Shown here: positions 25,345 to 32,903 of the stretch, one piece after another
Position numbering within the stretch: the stretch's first letter is position 1
Layout of the letters: each line of letters begins with the position of its first letter
Assembly (NCBI GenBank): GCA_001563995.1
Contig: LKMV01000001.1
Coordinates: forward strand, 1-49,177
DNA from: Nanohaloarchaea archaeon PL-Br10_U2g16
GTDB lineage: Archaea > Nanohalarchaeota > Nanosalinia > Nanosalinales > Nanosalinaceae
Reading direction: 5' to 3'
Length of the DNA: 49,177 bases
Position numbers and translations under genes: made by a program
The notes under the pieces: generated by a model
What the model saw: only the letters and a program-made list of their open reading frames with translations
Databases searched by the model: none
What the model was told of the DNA's origin: nothing

Positions 25345-26292
25345 CTATAGAAAGTTAGGCTCCCCCTCGTCTAGAACCTTTTCATCATCGAACCATACTG
25401 TAGGAGATTCACATACCGTGTCCCAGTGTATATCACATGGATTAACCCTATCATCGTCGACGTAAGAACTGTTGTCTCCAAATGCGATATGTACTGTACC
25501 GAGAACCTTCTCATCCTGAAGAACGTTGCCGATCAAGGTTGCTTCCGGGTTTGTTCCAAAACCGAACTCTGCTATGCTTCTAGAGCATGGGAACTCTTCG
25601 AAAGCTTCTTCAAGCTCTGAAGATTCAACCCCTTCCGGATGTCTGATCGCTACTACATCGTTCTCCTTTATTTCCACCTCGGTACCGGAAGGTGCGAACG
25701 GGAAATGATCAACTACCAACGTTCCACTCATATTAACAGGGTAACCGTTCGGTTCACCGGCAGGAAGGTTTCCAAATTCTCCTTTCTCAGTTATCACTCC
25801 GGTATCGGCATGATAAGTATCAAAATCTACCTTGAAACTGAGTTCTGTACCGGAAGGCGTTTCAATCCTTACCTCATTCGTATCCTCTAACATCTTGTAG
25901 ACTTTTTCAGTTATCCTCTTGACCTCGGAGTAATCGGCCTGGAGAGAAGTTTCCCATATCTGTTTGTTGACTCCGGGCAAAGTTGCTCCTCTCGCACCGG
26001 CTTCATTAGCTTCCTTTCTTGCATTTGTATGTGAGATAGATTTCTTGGTAGGTGCGATAAACACATCATACTCCTTCATTCTATCAGCTATTTCTTTTGG
26101 AGGCTCTTCACCATGGTTTTCCGGCTCTTCGTACTCCATGTAATCATACTCAATACCTCTGTCCTCCAGAACTTCGAATAGCGCTTCGAAAAGATCTTGA
26201 TCATTGCCGTCGTTCAAGACAAGAACTGTTTCATCATCGGATATTTTCAGACACTGATCTACGATAGTTTCAGCTCCGGATCTCAGGCTCAT
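25345..26292 (-). CDS. M29-like aminopeptidase (aminopeptidase T family)
   Basis: A 315-residue protein of the leucyl aminopeptidase T/COG2309 type. The N-terminal domain has a Rossmann-like pattern (ETVLVLNDGNDQDLFEALFEVLEDRGIEYDYMEY) and SHTNARKEANEAGARGATLPG. The C-terminal metal region has EFGFGTNPEA, GTVHIAFGDN and NPCDIHWDTV, supplying the Glu, His and Asp ligands expected of this family. It probably releases N-terminal residues in the cytosol. With the M32 and M42 enzymes it makes three peptidases within 6 kb. Confidence 0.82.
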   Translation of the reverse strand: MSLRSGAETIVDQCLKISDDETVLVLNDGNDQDLFEALFEVLEDRGIEYDYMEYEEPENHGEEPPKEIADRMKEYDVFIAPTKKSISHTNARKEANEAGARGATLPGVNKQIWETSLQADYSEVKRITEKVYKMLEDTNEVRIETPSGTELSFKVDFDTYHADTGVITEKGEFGNLPAGEPNGYPVNMSGTLVVDHFPFAPSGTEVEIKENDVVAIRHPEGVESSELEEAFEEFPCSRSIAEFGFGTNPEATLIGNVLQDEKVLGTVHIAFGDNSSYVDDDRVNPCDIHWDTVCESPTVWFDDEKVLDEGEPNFL

Positions 26293-26409
26293 AACCGGAA
26301 TTGGAAAATGAAACTTTAAGCTTCTAACGAATCACATCACCAATAAGTCCCAATAAAATTATTAGAAATATAAAAATCCTTGAGACTATCTAAAAGTTAC
26401 AGGTTATCT

Positions 26410-26961
26410 ATGGACTCTGTTAAACAACTTCTAGAATCAGAAGAACTTGATGAAGACAAAAAGATTGAAATTAGAAGATACTTAGAGCCTATAGCTGATA
26501 CTCTGTATGAAATAAAAGAAGAAAAAGAGCCAAATATTTATGGAAGCCTTAAGTTTGATTCAAAGACATTAAAATCAAGGAATGAATGTTTAACAGGTGC
26601 AGGCCCGGATTTGGCTTTGAGAGGCATAGAATCCCTCGAATACTTCAGAGAAAACAATAAAGGATACCGGATAGAGTTAGAATGTATTGAAAAGCTGAAA
26701 GAAGATGCAGAAGATATTGAAAAACACAGAACCAGGGAAGAAGAGAAACAACTAATAAGGAAGACTGTGGAACAGCTTTCAAACAATGGTGATTCTAACA
26801 GAAAGATAGATTACCCTACTTACAGAGAAGTCAAAGAAACATTTGACGAAGACATAGAACACAGCTTGACAGAGGATGCATTTAGAAAAAGGTTTCACGA
26901 ACAGGATAATATAGAGAAAATTGAAAGAGCAGGAAATCCAGCGTACAAAGTAGCAGAATAA
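26410..26961 (+). CDS. Unknown charged helical protein upstream of tRNA-Thr
   Basis: A 183-residue protein of no recognised family. The frame is open from a TTG at 26380, but an ATG at 26410 with AGGT upstream is preferred; a TATA-like AATATAAAAA (~26366-26375) supports a start near 26395. Very rich in Glu, Lys and Asp and almost wholly helical (EEKQLIRKTVEQLSNNGDSNRKI), with a possible winged-helix-like C-terminus (FRKRFHEQDNIEKIERAGNPAYKVAE). Its stop lies 1 nt before the tRNA-Thr gene, so the tRNA is either co-transcribed or has its promoter inside this gene. Confidence 0.6.
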   Translation: MDSVKQLLESEELDEDKKIEIRRYLEPIADTLYEIKEEKEPNIYGSLKFDSKTLKSRNECLTGAGPDLALRGIESLEYFRENNKGYRIELECIEKLKEDAEDIEKHRTREEEKQLIRKTVEQLSNNGDSNRKIDYPTYREVKETFDEDIEHSLTEDAFRKRFHEQDNIEKIERAGNPAYKVAE

Positions 26962-26962
26962 A

Positions 26963-27133
26963 GCCTCGGTGGCTCAGCCTGGCTAGAGCGGTCCCCTCGT
27001 AACCGATCAACTCGTGGAGTTGTGAGGCGAAGAAGATCTCTGATCTTCGAGTCCGACTTCTTGAGCGTAAGCGAAAGATGTCGGATGAAGGCGAGCAAGG
27101 GACAGATCCCGGGTTCAAATCCCGGCCGGGGCT
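26963..27133 (+). tRNA. tRNA-Thr(CGU) with intron
   Basis: Acceptor GCCTCGG pairs with CCGGGGC (27126-27132) with one G-U; discriminator T27133; CCA is not encoded. D-stem GCTC/GAGC; anticodon stem GTCCC (26991-26995) with GGGAC (27099-27103); loop CTCGTA|A giving anticodon CGT at 26998-27000; T-stem CCGGG/CCCGG with TTCAAAT loop. The anticodon loop is split by a 96-nt intron at the canonical 37/38 site. It reads ACG threonine codons. Confidence 0.95.
27002..27097 (+). other. tRNA intron with canonical bulge-helix-bulge
   Basis: The junction forms a textbook BHB: central helix CTCG (26996-26999) with CGAG (27092-27095), 3-nt bulges TAA (27000-27002) and CAA (27096-27098), flanked by the anticodon stem and an intron CC/GG pair. 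Cleavage after the second bulge base gives exon ends at 27001 and 27098. Inside, CAACTC-GTG-GAGTTG, AAGATC-TCT-GATCTT and a TCCGAC/GTCGGA stem give three arms. Confidence 0.9.
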
Positions 27134-27217
27134 TCTTGTATCTTTTTGACAGAGCCTAGATTCCTTGTTCGGAGAACTGTTCCGGTCCTTGTTCTTCAAG
27201 GCTTCAAGATTATAATA

Positions 27218-28183
27218 TCAGAAAGAAGTTAACAACAGCAAAGCCATTAAAACAGACATTAGGATCATAGAAACAGGATAAATTAGATGTAGGTTTTCTG
27301 CAGATTTCTTTTTGTAGTATGTAGAAGGTTTAAACCCAAGTAGCTTAAGCACGGTAGAACCTGAAACTATAACAGCTAGTAGATTTACAACGGCAATTGA
27401 AAAAGCTCTTGATGCGAAAAGCCACTCCGCCATTCTTAAACCGACACCTGCAGCTGCTAGAGGCGGAACCAGTGCTATTGCAACTGCAACTCCTGCTATC
27501 TGATCCCTTATCCCGGTTACAAATGCTAGAACCGCTGCTGAACCTACGAAAAGTGAGAGCAACATGTTGGGTATCTCTGACGATACTATCATTGACATCA
27601 GAGGGGTAATTTCAGAGGGAAACGGGATTACTGAAACTGTTGAAACCGTTAGAGCGATCAGTATACTGAGAAAAGAGGTTCCAGCTGCCTGCTTAAGTAA
27701 GGTCTTGTCTCCGATGGTGAGCGATACCGCGCTGGAAACAATCGGAGATAACATCGGCGCCAGCATCATAGCTCCGATAACTACGGTAACGTTATCAAGT
27801 ATTAATCCGTAAGAAGCTATGGCTGCGGAAAGGGCTATCAGCGCCCACTGCGGGTAGTTAAAGTTTGCTGACTCTTGCGCACTGCTGTAGATCTCTTCCT
27901 GTGAAAGCATCGCAGATCCTCCTCTAGTCTTCTGTCCTTTCTCTATAAGGGATTCTTCCTTCAGTACCCTAACTACCAGCTCTCCGGATTCAATCTGTTT
28001 TATTGATTTTAGCTCGGAGACAGCATCATCTATATCGCTTGAGACAACGGTAGCGGTAAACTCTATTATATCCGATCCGTTACGTTCTCCCTGGACAGAG
28101 TAAACATCAGAGCTGTAGCTGTCTAGAACCTCTCTGACCTCTTCGCCGTTTTCCTCAGGGGCGTAGACCTGTATCTCTTTCAC
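27218..28183 (-). CDS. DUF389 family membrane protein
   Basis: A 321-residue protein. Residues 1-80 form a small alpha/beta domain (KEIQVYAPEENGEEVREVLDS ... ELVVRVLKEESL), then about six membrane helices with the DUF389 signature YGLILDNVTVVIGAMMLAPMLSPIVSSAVSLTIGD and GVAVAIALVPPLAAAGVGL. The family (TIGR00341) is widespread in haloarchaea and bacteria and of unknown function. Start codon GTG at 28183. Independent of the regulator genes beyond it, which are transcribed towards it on the same strand. Confidence 0.92.
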   Translation of the reverse strand: MKEIQVYAPEENGEEVREVLDSYSSDVYSVQGERNGSDIIEFTATVVSSDIDDAVSELKSIKQIESGELVVRVLKEESLIEKGQKTRGGSAMLSQEEIYSSAQESANFNYPQWALIALSAAIASYGLILDNVTVVIGAMMLAPMLSPIVSSAVSLTIGDKTLLKQAAGTSFLSILIALTVSTVSVIPFPSEITPLMSMIVSSEIPNMLLSLFVGSAAVLAFVTGIRDQIAGVAVAIALVPPLAAAGVGLRMAEWLFASRAFSIAVVNLLAVIVSGSTVLKLLGFKPSTYYKKKSAENLHLIYPVSMILMSVLMALLLLTSF

Positions 28184-28251
28184 GTAAAAATATTTACCGC
28201 GGCGAGTTAAAAATCAAAAACAAAGTGCCGGCCAAATTCTAAAAGAAAAAA

Positions 28252-28578
28252 CTAGACAGAGTTCTGCTCCTCCCATCTCTTCATAGATAGGATAACCGGT
28301 CTTAGAGAGTCTCCTTTCTCTGTAAGTGAGTACTCAACCTTCTTAGGGCTTTCAGAAATTATCTCTTTGTGAACTATTCCCTTTTCCTGGAGATCTTTCA
28401 GACTTTCAGACAGCACAGTGTCCGATATCTCAGGGATAGACCGGCTCAGACGGTTAAAACTTTTACCTCCCTCCATGAGCCTGTAAACAATTACAAGATG
28501 CCATTTCCTGTTCAGTAGACTTGATGTCAGGGTTTTCGGGCTCCATAACTCTTTCTGTTCACAGACTGTCTCGTACAT
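28252..28578 (-). CDS. HxlR-family winged-helix transcriptional regulator
   Basis: A 108-residue HxlR protein: conserved KWHLVIVYRLMEGGKSFNRLSRSIPEISDTVLSESLKDLQEKGIV followed by a wing (KKVEYSLTEKGDSLRPVI) and the C-terminal helix W-E-x-x. An N-terminal Cys (C6) is retained, which in several HxlR members senses electrophiles or redox state. Its promoter has TATA TATTATAAGG (minus, ~28611-28620) and a perfect palindrome right at the predicted start, so autoregulation is likely. Confidence 0.92.
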   Translation of the reverse strand: MYETVCEQKELWSPKTLTSSLLNRKWHLVIVYRLMEGGKSFNRLSRSIPEISDTVLSESLKDLQEKGIVHKEIISESPKKVEYSLTEKGDSLRPVILSMKRWEEQNSV

Positions 28579-28591
28579 TTGAATCCTCTAA

Positions 28592-28609
28592 GGTATCCTT
28601 TGTGATACC
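28592..28609. promoter_or_regulatory. Palindromic operator of the HxlR gene
   Basis: GGTATC-6 nt-GATACC is a perfect 6+6 inverted repeat. It sits where transcription of the HxlR gene should start, about 26 nt from its TATA box, so a bound dimer would block initiation. Confidence 0.6.
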
Positions 28610-28629
28610 GCCTTATAATATGCTCTGAG

Positions 28630-28693
28630 ACAGTATTCTAAATTTTGACAGCCTCTAAAGCTAAATAAAAGGTTTCTGGTACAGTATTCTAAA
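28630..28693. repeat. Two direct copies of ACAGTATTCTAAA
   Basis: Identical 13-mers at 28630-28642 and 28681-28693, 51 bp apart, upstream of the HxlR promoter and next to the stop of the preceding gene. 51 bp is close to five helical turns, so they face the same side of DNA; a regulator-binding pair is plausible. Confidence 0.5.
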
Positions 28694-28695
28694 CC

Positions 28696-29148
28696 TTATT
28701 CCCACATCCGGATAAAGCCATCGACCCTGGAGTCCAGTATATCCGATGCATACCTCTTAACCGCCTTCGCTGCCGAACGGTTTAAGACATATGAATCCTT
28801 CTTCTCAACTAGCTCCGCGTCCTGAAGAACCTTCAGATGGTGTGATATAGTTGGTGCAGACCTATCGACCTTTCCGGATATCTGTTTTAGCGTATGTTCT
28901 CCTTCATCAATATAGTAGATTATCTCTCCTCTAGGAGAATGGTTTAATGCTGCAAGAGCATTTCTATCGCTTTTAGATACTTCAGAATTAAATATTCTCC
29001 TGTATCCTCTTATCTTCTGATCCTCTAGACTTTCTACCCGTCCAATATGGTAGTTTATAGTTGACTTAGAACATCCTACCTCTCTCTGGAGCTTCCTGAA
29101 ATGTATGCCCGGAGTGCTGTCTACCTGATCGATTATCTGAGCCTTCAT
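28696..29148 (-). CDS. Tandem winged-helix regulator (ArsR/MarR-like)
   Basis: A 150-residue protein with two winged-helix domains. First: residues ~1-50, IHFRKLQREVGCSKSTINYHIGRVE. Second: ~70-125, HTLKQISGKVDRSAPTISHHLKVLQDAELVEKKDSYVLNRSA, close to ArsR. The arrangement is common in archaeal regulators of membrane or stress genes. Cys 25 lies in the first recognition region; no classic ArsR metal box is present. It is the last gene of the four-gene operon beginning at 30563, and its ATG overlaps the stop of the preceding gene (ATGA). Confidence 0.88.
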   Translation of the reverse strand: MKAQIIDQVDSTPGIHFRKLQREVGCSKSTINYHIGRVESLEDQKIRGYRRIFNSEVSKSDRNALAALNHSPRGEIIYYIDEGEHTLKQISGKVDRSAPTISHHLKVLQDAELVEKKDSYVLNRSAAKAVKRYASDILDSRVDGFIRMWE

Positions 29149-29411
29149 TCCCTTATACCCCCATAGAACAGTAGCAGTACCGCAAGGTTTGTGACATCAC
29201 AGAAAGTTGATACAAATCCGGATCCGATCCAGACGTTTAGGAGCAGTAGAAACTCCTTAAAACCGTAGAGGCCGAACGCTGATACTATATAAAGAAACTT
29301 TCTATTCTTTTTCTTCTGGTAAGCTTTAACTGAAAGCAGGAAGAGCCCTAATGATACTATAAAGGTTATAAAATGAAGCAAAAATCTAAAAGAGAGCTCT
29401 TCAACCATCAT
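29145..29411 (-). CDS. Small three-helix membrane protein
   Basis: An 88-residue protein with three hydrophobic helices (LLHFITFIVSLGLFLLSV; FLYIVSAFGLYGFKEFLLLLNVWI; VTNLAVLLLFYGGI) separated by a KKKNRK loop that is probably cytoplasmic. I cannot assign a family. Small proteins like this are often coded next to a winged-helix regulator in haloarchaea. GGTGATAG lies directly before its ATG; it is 4 bp after the preceding gene and overlaps the next by 4 bp, so tight co-translation is expected. Confidence 0.75.
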   Translation of the reverse strand: MMVEELSFRFLLHFITFIVSLGLFLLSVKAYQKKKNRKFLYIVSAFGLYGFKEFLLLLNVWIGSGFVSTFCDVTNLAVLLLFYGGIRE

Positions 29412-29415
29412 ACTA

Positions 29416-29850
29416 TCACCTATCCAGTTTCTGCCGTATCTCTTCCCAGTACTTCAGGCCTATTCCCGCCATTACAGGAGCCACCACAACCGCTACAAAT
29501 ACCTCTGTAGCTACATGTGGAAGGCTGTGGAAAAGCCGGCTGAAGGACAGTAGGAATACTACAAACGCCGAACCGATTAACGTATAGCCTATGTAATCCT
29601 CGGCATCCTTCAGAGACGTACCTGAGTACTTTCTCCTAAGGTAGAACTGCATTACCTCATTGAGGAAGAATACGGATGCCAGGAACGGTAGGAAAAGGTA
29701 CAAAGCTGTCTCCGGCAATGTTTCCTGTGTAGGAAGCGAAGGACCTGCACCTGCTGTTGTCTGCTGATGGCTTGCTAGTACTGTAGTAGATTTTAGAACA
29801 GCCAAAGCTGTCAAGACACCGATCTTATCCGTAATTCTATTTATTTTCAT
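29416..29850 (-). CDS. Membrane protein with signal peptide, four-gene operon
   Basis: A 144-residue protein. Residues 1-27 look like a signal peptide or membrane helix (IGVLTALAVLKSTTVLASHQQ), followed by a Gln/Thr/Pro-rich linker and three membrane helices (LPFLASVFFLNEVMQFY; YTLIGSAFVVFLLSF; EVFVAVVVAPVMAGIGL). It has no named family. A ribosome-binding site (AAGGTG) precedes it. It lies between the zinc-finger gene and the 88-residue gene, with 11 bp and 4 bp gaps. Confidence 0.7.
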   Translation of the reverse strand: MKINRITDKIGVLTALAVLKSTTVLASHQQTTAGAGPSLPTQETLPETALYLFLPFLASVFFLNEVMQFYLRRKYSGTSLKDAEDYIGYTLIGSAFVVFLLSFSRLFHSLPHVATEVFVAVVVAPVMAGIGLKYWEEIRQKLDR

Positions 29851-29861
29851 CTTTTCACCTT

Positions 29862-30563
29862 TTAAGCTGCGGAACTACCCGGTGCCGGATCTATGGTTAC
29901 CGGCGGAACGCTTTCCTGCATGTCCTCTATCTCTTCATCACTGTACTCTCCAAGCACCAGTAATATCTTATCCTGGTCTGTGAACTCCAACTCCCGTATA
30001 TCTATCTCCGCCCATCCTTCATGGCCATCAGCATCGCCATGGTTGTGAAAAAGCCTAACTTCGCCTTCATGTCGTTCATCAGGTGTCTCTATGTATTCTT
30101 CACCATAGTCAAGATCGATTGTATTAAGGAACTGCTGGAACGTCATCCCTCTTCTGTGTGAATGGATCTGGTTGTCTGCATCGTGCAGATGTATCTCTTG
30201 TACCCTTTCAAGATATCTAGGGTCGTCAAACTGGTATCTATCGCCGTCAATATATAAATCGAAGGTGGCATGGTAATGTCCTGTTGTTTCCTCAAAATCA
30301 GGTCCGTCTAACAGACCTGCAGAGACTGCACCGTAACCTATTCCGACTAAAAGTACTACTATGCCTGCTGTACCTGCAACAGCCATTATCTTGTTCTTTT
30401 GTTCTTCCTTAGCTCGTCTCTTTCTTTCATCCTTATCCCTTTTTGCTTTTTTGGCTTTATCTTTTTCGTGTGAGGTTATCTCATCTGCATGTTCCTCCAT
30501 CCAGTGAATATGGAGCTGCTCCTCGTCCTCAAACTCTTCCTCACAGTAGTCACAGTTCTTCAT
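29862..30563 (-). CDS. C2H2 zinc finger, membrane helix and His-rich external domain
   Basis: A 233-residue protein built from three parts. Residues 1-25: a C2H2 finger, C4-x2-C7 and H20/H25 (DYCEEEFEDEEQLHIHWMEEH). Residues ~30-60: a Lys/Arg/Glu-rich helix. Residues ~61-85: a membrane helix (IMAVAGTAGIVVLLVGIGYG). Residues ~95-233: a domain with H-Y-H, EIHLHDADNQIHSHRRG and RLFHNHGDADGHEGW. A similar H-x-H ... L-H-x-H-D ... I-H pattern occurs in uncharacterised archaeal and actinobacterial membrane proteins; copper or zinc binding is an inference. The TATA box (~30584-30593) gives a leaderless start. First gene of the operon ending in the winged-helix regulator. Confidence 0.8.
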   Translation of the reverse strand: MKNCDYCEEEFEDEEQLHIHWMEEHADEITSHEKDKAKKAKRDKDERKRRAKEEQKNKIMAVAGTAGIVVLLVGIGYGAVSAGLLDGPDFEETTGHYHATFDLYIDGDRYQFDDPRYLERVQEIHLHDADNQIHSHRRGMTFQQFLNTIDLDYGEEYIETPDERHEGEVRLFHNHGDADGHEGWAEIDIRELEFTDQDKILLVLGEYSDEEIEDMQESVPPVTIDPAPGSSAA

Positions 30564-30657
30564 ATCAGATGAATATACCTTGCAAAATATAAAGACAGGT
30601 ACTTAGCCAGGCCGGAGCAACAAAAAATGTACCACAACCATCAAAAGCCTTTTCAGA

Positions 30658-30900
30658 GTGGAGACCGTGAACTATACTGAGGTGAACAACTTGAACATAG
30701 CTAAGATCCTAGGGGATCTTGTAGAGAACGTGATCGCCGTAATAGTGATGCTTATCTTTGCAATTCTGTCCTTCTTTGTAGTAGTATTTGTAGTAAACAC
30801 AGGGGCAGGTCTTGCAGAAGTACAGGCAGATGGAGAGTTTGTGATACTGTCTGCATCGATCATTGTAGCAGCAACAATTCTAGCTGGATTGATGAAGTAA
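30658..30900 (+). CDS. Small two-helix membrane protein
   Basis: An 80-residue protein with two hydrophobic helices (IAVIVMLIFAILSFFVVVFVV and VILSASIIVAATILAGL). No family assigned. The frame opens with GTG at 30658; GTGs at 30667 and 30682 are equally possible, and the last follows a better ribosome-binding context. No good TATA is seen. A T-rich tract after the stop suggests a terminator. Confidence 0.6.
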   Translation: METVNYTEVNNLNIAKILGDLVENVIAVIVMLIFAILSFFVVVFVVNTGAGLAEVQADGEFVILSASIIVAATILAGLMK

Positions 30901-30994
30901 CCAGCAACCATTTCTTTCCTTTTTTTATACAGTTCTTTGCATCGGAAGAACCCCTAGAACAGTTAAATATGTCAAAAACAGAACCAAACATGTT

Positions 30995-31861
30995 ATGGTT
31001 ACAGGAACCGGAGAAAAGTTGATCGGAAAGATCGACCATAGACATATTCTCACCGCAGGACTCGGTGTCTTAATGGCATCCTACCTTGCGGTCTACCTGA
31101 TAGATATAAGAAACATATTCGGACTTAGATCCTTATTCTCAGAGTTTACTGTCCCCGTGGTCTGGGACTTCTTATTTAGAGAGAGCGGGCTAATCGAGGT
31201 TTTCCAGTGGACTTTCCTCGGTGTTTTTGGAATAACTTCCGCATATATAGCGGGCAATCTGAAGAACAAGGATGGAATGGTGCGTCAAAAGAAGTTTTGG
31301 TCGCTTTTCGCGGTTGCAGGAATGCTTATGCTGATAGAGGATGTTGGAAACGTCAGACATTTCCTTTTCAGGTGGCATATTGCCCTTGACTGGAACACAT
31401 TAAACACGTTAGAAACATTATACTTTGGTTTGATCGCAGCAGTACCAGGTTACGCTGTTCTACGTTACGGCAAAGATATTGCGATCGATAAAAGAATTGT
31501 ACTGATGATCGTAGCCGGATTTCTATTCTACGGGACCGCTGTTTTTATCTCAGGCCCTGCAGACATCACAGATGTGAACCAACGGATCGGCGGAACGCTA
31601 TACGATTTCAAGGTATCTCTAGGTGGCGATGAGCTAAGAGAGCTGTACGAAAAAGGAGATGAAAACATCAGAGCCCAAGAGGAAGCTGAAGGGGTAGAGA
31701 TGATGGACGTACGGTATAGAATAAAAGATTATCTAGTCGAGGAGAGTCTAGAGCTTCTAGGAGTTACATTCTTGCTAGCCTCATCCTTCTACTATAACAG
31801 AGCCATGAGAGAAGGAAGAGATATGGATAGAATCCGATCGGACCGGATCCCCTGGATTTAG
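30995..31861 (+). CDS. Multi-pass membrane protein of unknown family
   Basis: A 288-residue protein with about seven membrane helices. Charged and aromatic residues sit inside helices (LIEDVGNVRHFLFRWH; LVEESLELLGVTFLLASSFYY), a pattern seen in membrane enzymes or transporters, and a ~70-residue soluble loop (DITDVNQRIGGTLYDFKVSLGGDELRELYEKGDENI) joins the last two. TATA-like GTTAAATATG near 30962-30971 supports a nearly leaderless ATG. Its stop lies 2 bp from the stop of the convergent gene. Confidence 0.75.
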   Translation: MVTGTGEKLIGKIDHRHILTAGLGVLMASYLAVYLIDIRNIFGLRSLFSEFTVPVVWDFLFRESGLIEVFQWTFLGVFGITSAYIAGNLKNKDGMVRQKKFWSLFAVAGMLMLIEDVGNVRHFLFRWHIALDWNTLNTLETLYFGLIAAVPGYAVLRYGKDIAIDKRIVLMIVAGFLFYGTAVFISGPADITDVNQRIGGTLYDFKVSLGGDELRELYEKGDENIRAQEEAEGVEMMDVRYRIKDYLVEESLELLGVTFLLASSFYYNRAMREGRDMDRIRSDRIPWI

Positions 31862-31863
31862 GT

Positions 31864-32787
31864 TTAACTCTGATCGTCGAATCTTCCAAAGACATTGTAG
31901 ACCCACTGGAATACAAAGCTCTGTACAGGTATCTGTATCGTTATCCAGATTATGATAGCAAGTACTAAACCAACCACTCCGACTATAATGCCCAGCGGCA
32001 GGAAGATTATACCAAGTATTATCCCTACTATCAACAGAGGTATTCCTACTATTAAAAGTGCTATAAGATAAACAATACCGGCCGCTATCGATGCAGCGAT
32101 ACCAACAAATATCTTCAGCACAATAAATACTCCTGTCTGCTTCCATTCATTTCGTGCATACCCAATACCGTTCCTCACAGCCTGTAAAAAGGATGTATTA
32201 TTTGAAACAATATCCGGTAACGCAAAGTTTCTTACGACAAAGCTTAGAAGCCATAAACCGATCCAGAGAGGGATCATCGCGAGAATAACCAGTGCTCCCT
32301 GCCAGGAAAACCTGATTACAGATGCAACTATTACACCAAAGCTAGCAATCCAGGTAAGGAGAACCGCCACGTTAAACAAGAAGTATTTGAAGCCGTTTCC
32401 GTAATGTAGTGATAAACCTCTCCTTATCTCAGGCTTCCTGTCCTTAAAGGCTTGGAAAAATATGAACTCGAAAACCGCGCTTAGGTATGTAAACAGGAAG
32501 ATCACAGCTGCGATACCTGCCACAGCTACAAACATTAACCCGGATGCCGTTATTCCTAACTCAGACATATCCTGCCTTATCTCATCCAAAAGGCTGGAAT
32601 CAAACTCTTCATCGGCATCAATACCATCTCCAATAGAGCCGAAATCTGAAAATCCTGTAGATGTTCCTCCACCTACAAACAAAACTATTAGACCTACCCT
32701 CAACCAGGTACCTAGATCGAAAGGTAGAAGGAAATCTTTTGTATCTTCGAAAGAACTTTCCAGCTCATCTACAGAGTACCAGCTCAT
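31864..32787 (-). CDS. DUF7544-like multi-pass membrane protein
   Basis: A 307-residue protein from the chosen ATG. A TTG 48 nt upstream opens the frame, but the TATA box (TTATTTAAAG, centred ~27 nt before 32787) and family memory favour MSWYSVDELESSFEDTKDFLLPFDLGTWLRVG as the N-terminus. Five to six helices follow, with the last ~75 residues highly Ile/Leu/Val/Gly-rich. The start matches haloarchaeal proteins annotated DUF7544; function unknown. Confidence 0.78.
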   Translation of the reverse strand: MSWYSVDELESSFEDTKDFLLPFDLGTWLRVGLIVLFVGGGTSTGFSDFGSIGDGIDADEEFDSSLLDEIRQDMSELGITASGLMFVAVAGIAAVIFLFTYLSAVFEFIFFQAFKDRKPEIRRGLSLHYGNGFKYFLFNVAVLLTWIASFGVIVASVIRFSWQGALVILAMIPLWIGLWLLSFVVRNFALPDIVSNNTSFLQAVRNGIGYARNEWKQTGVFIVLKIFVGIAASIAAGIVYLIALLIVGIPLLIVGIILGIIFLPLGIIVGVVGLVLAIIIWITIQIPVQSFVFQWVYNVFGRFDDQS

Positions 32788-32903
32788 GCCATAATTATGA
32801 AAACCCATCTTTAAATAATAAGTTATATAGTTCAAAACAGGACTACAAGAGTTGGTTAAAAATCTCTATGACCTCCAGAGCTTTATCTTAATCTTTCCAA
32901 GCT

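Noticed and set aside
26963..27133. Integration (att) site at the tRNA gene
   Set aside because: No integrase and no second copy of the tRNA 3' end seen nearby.
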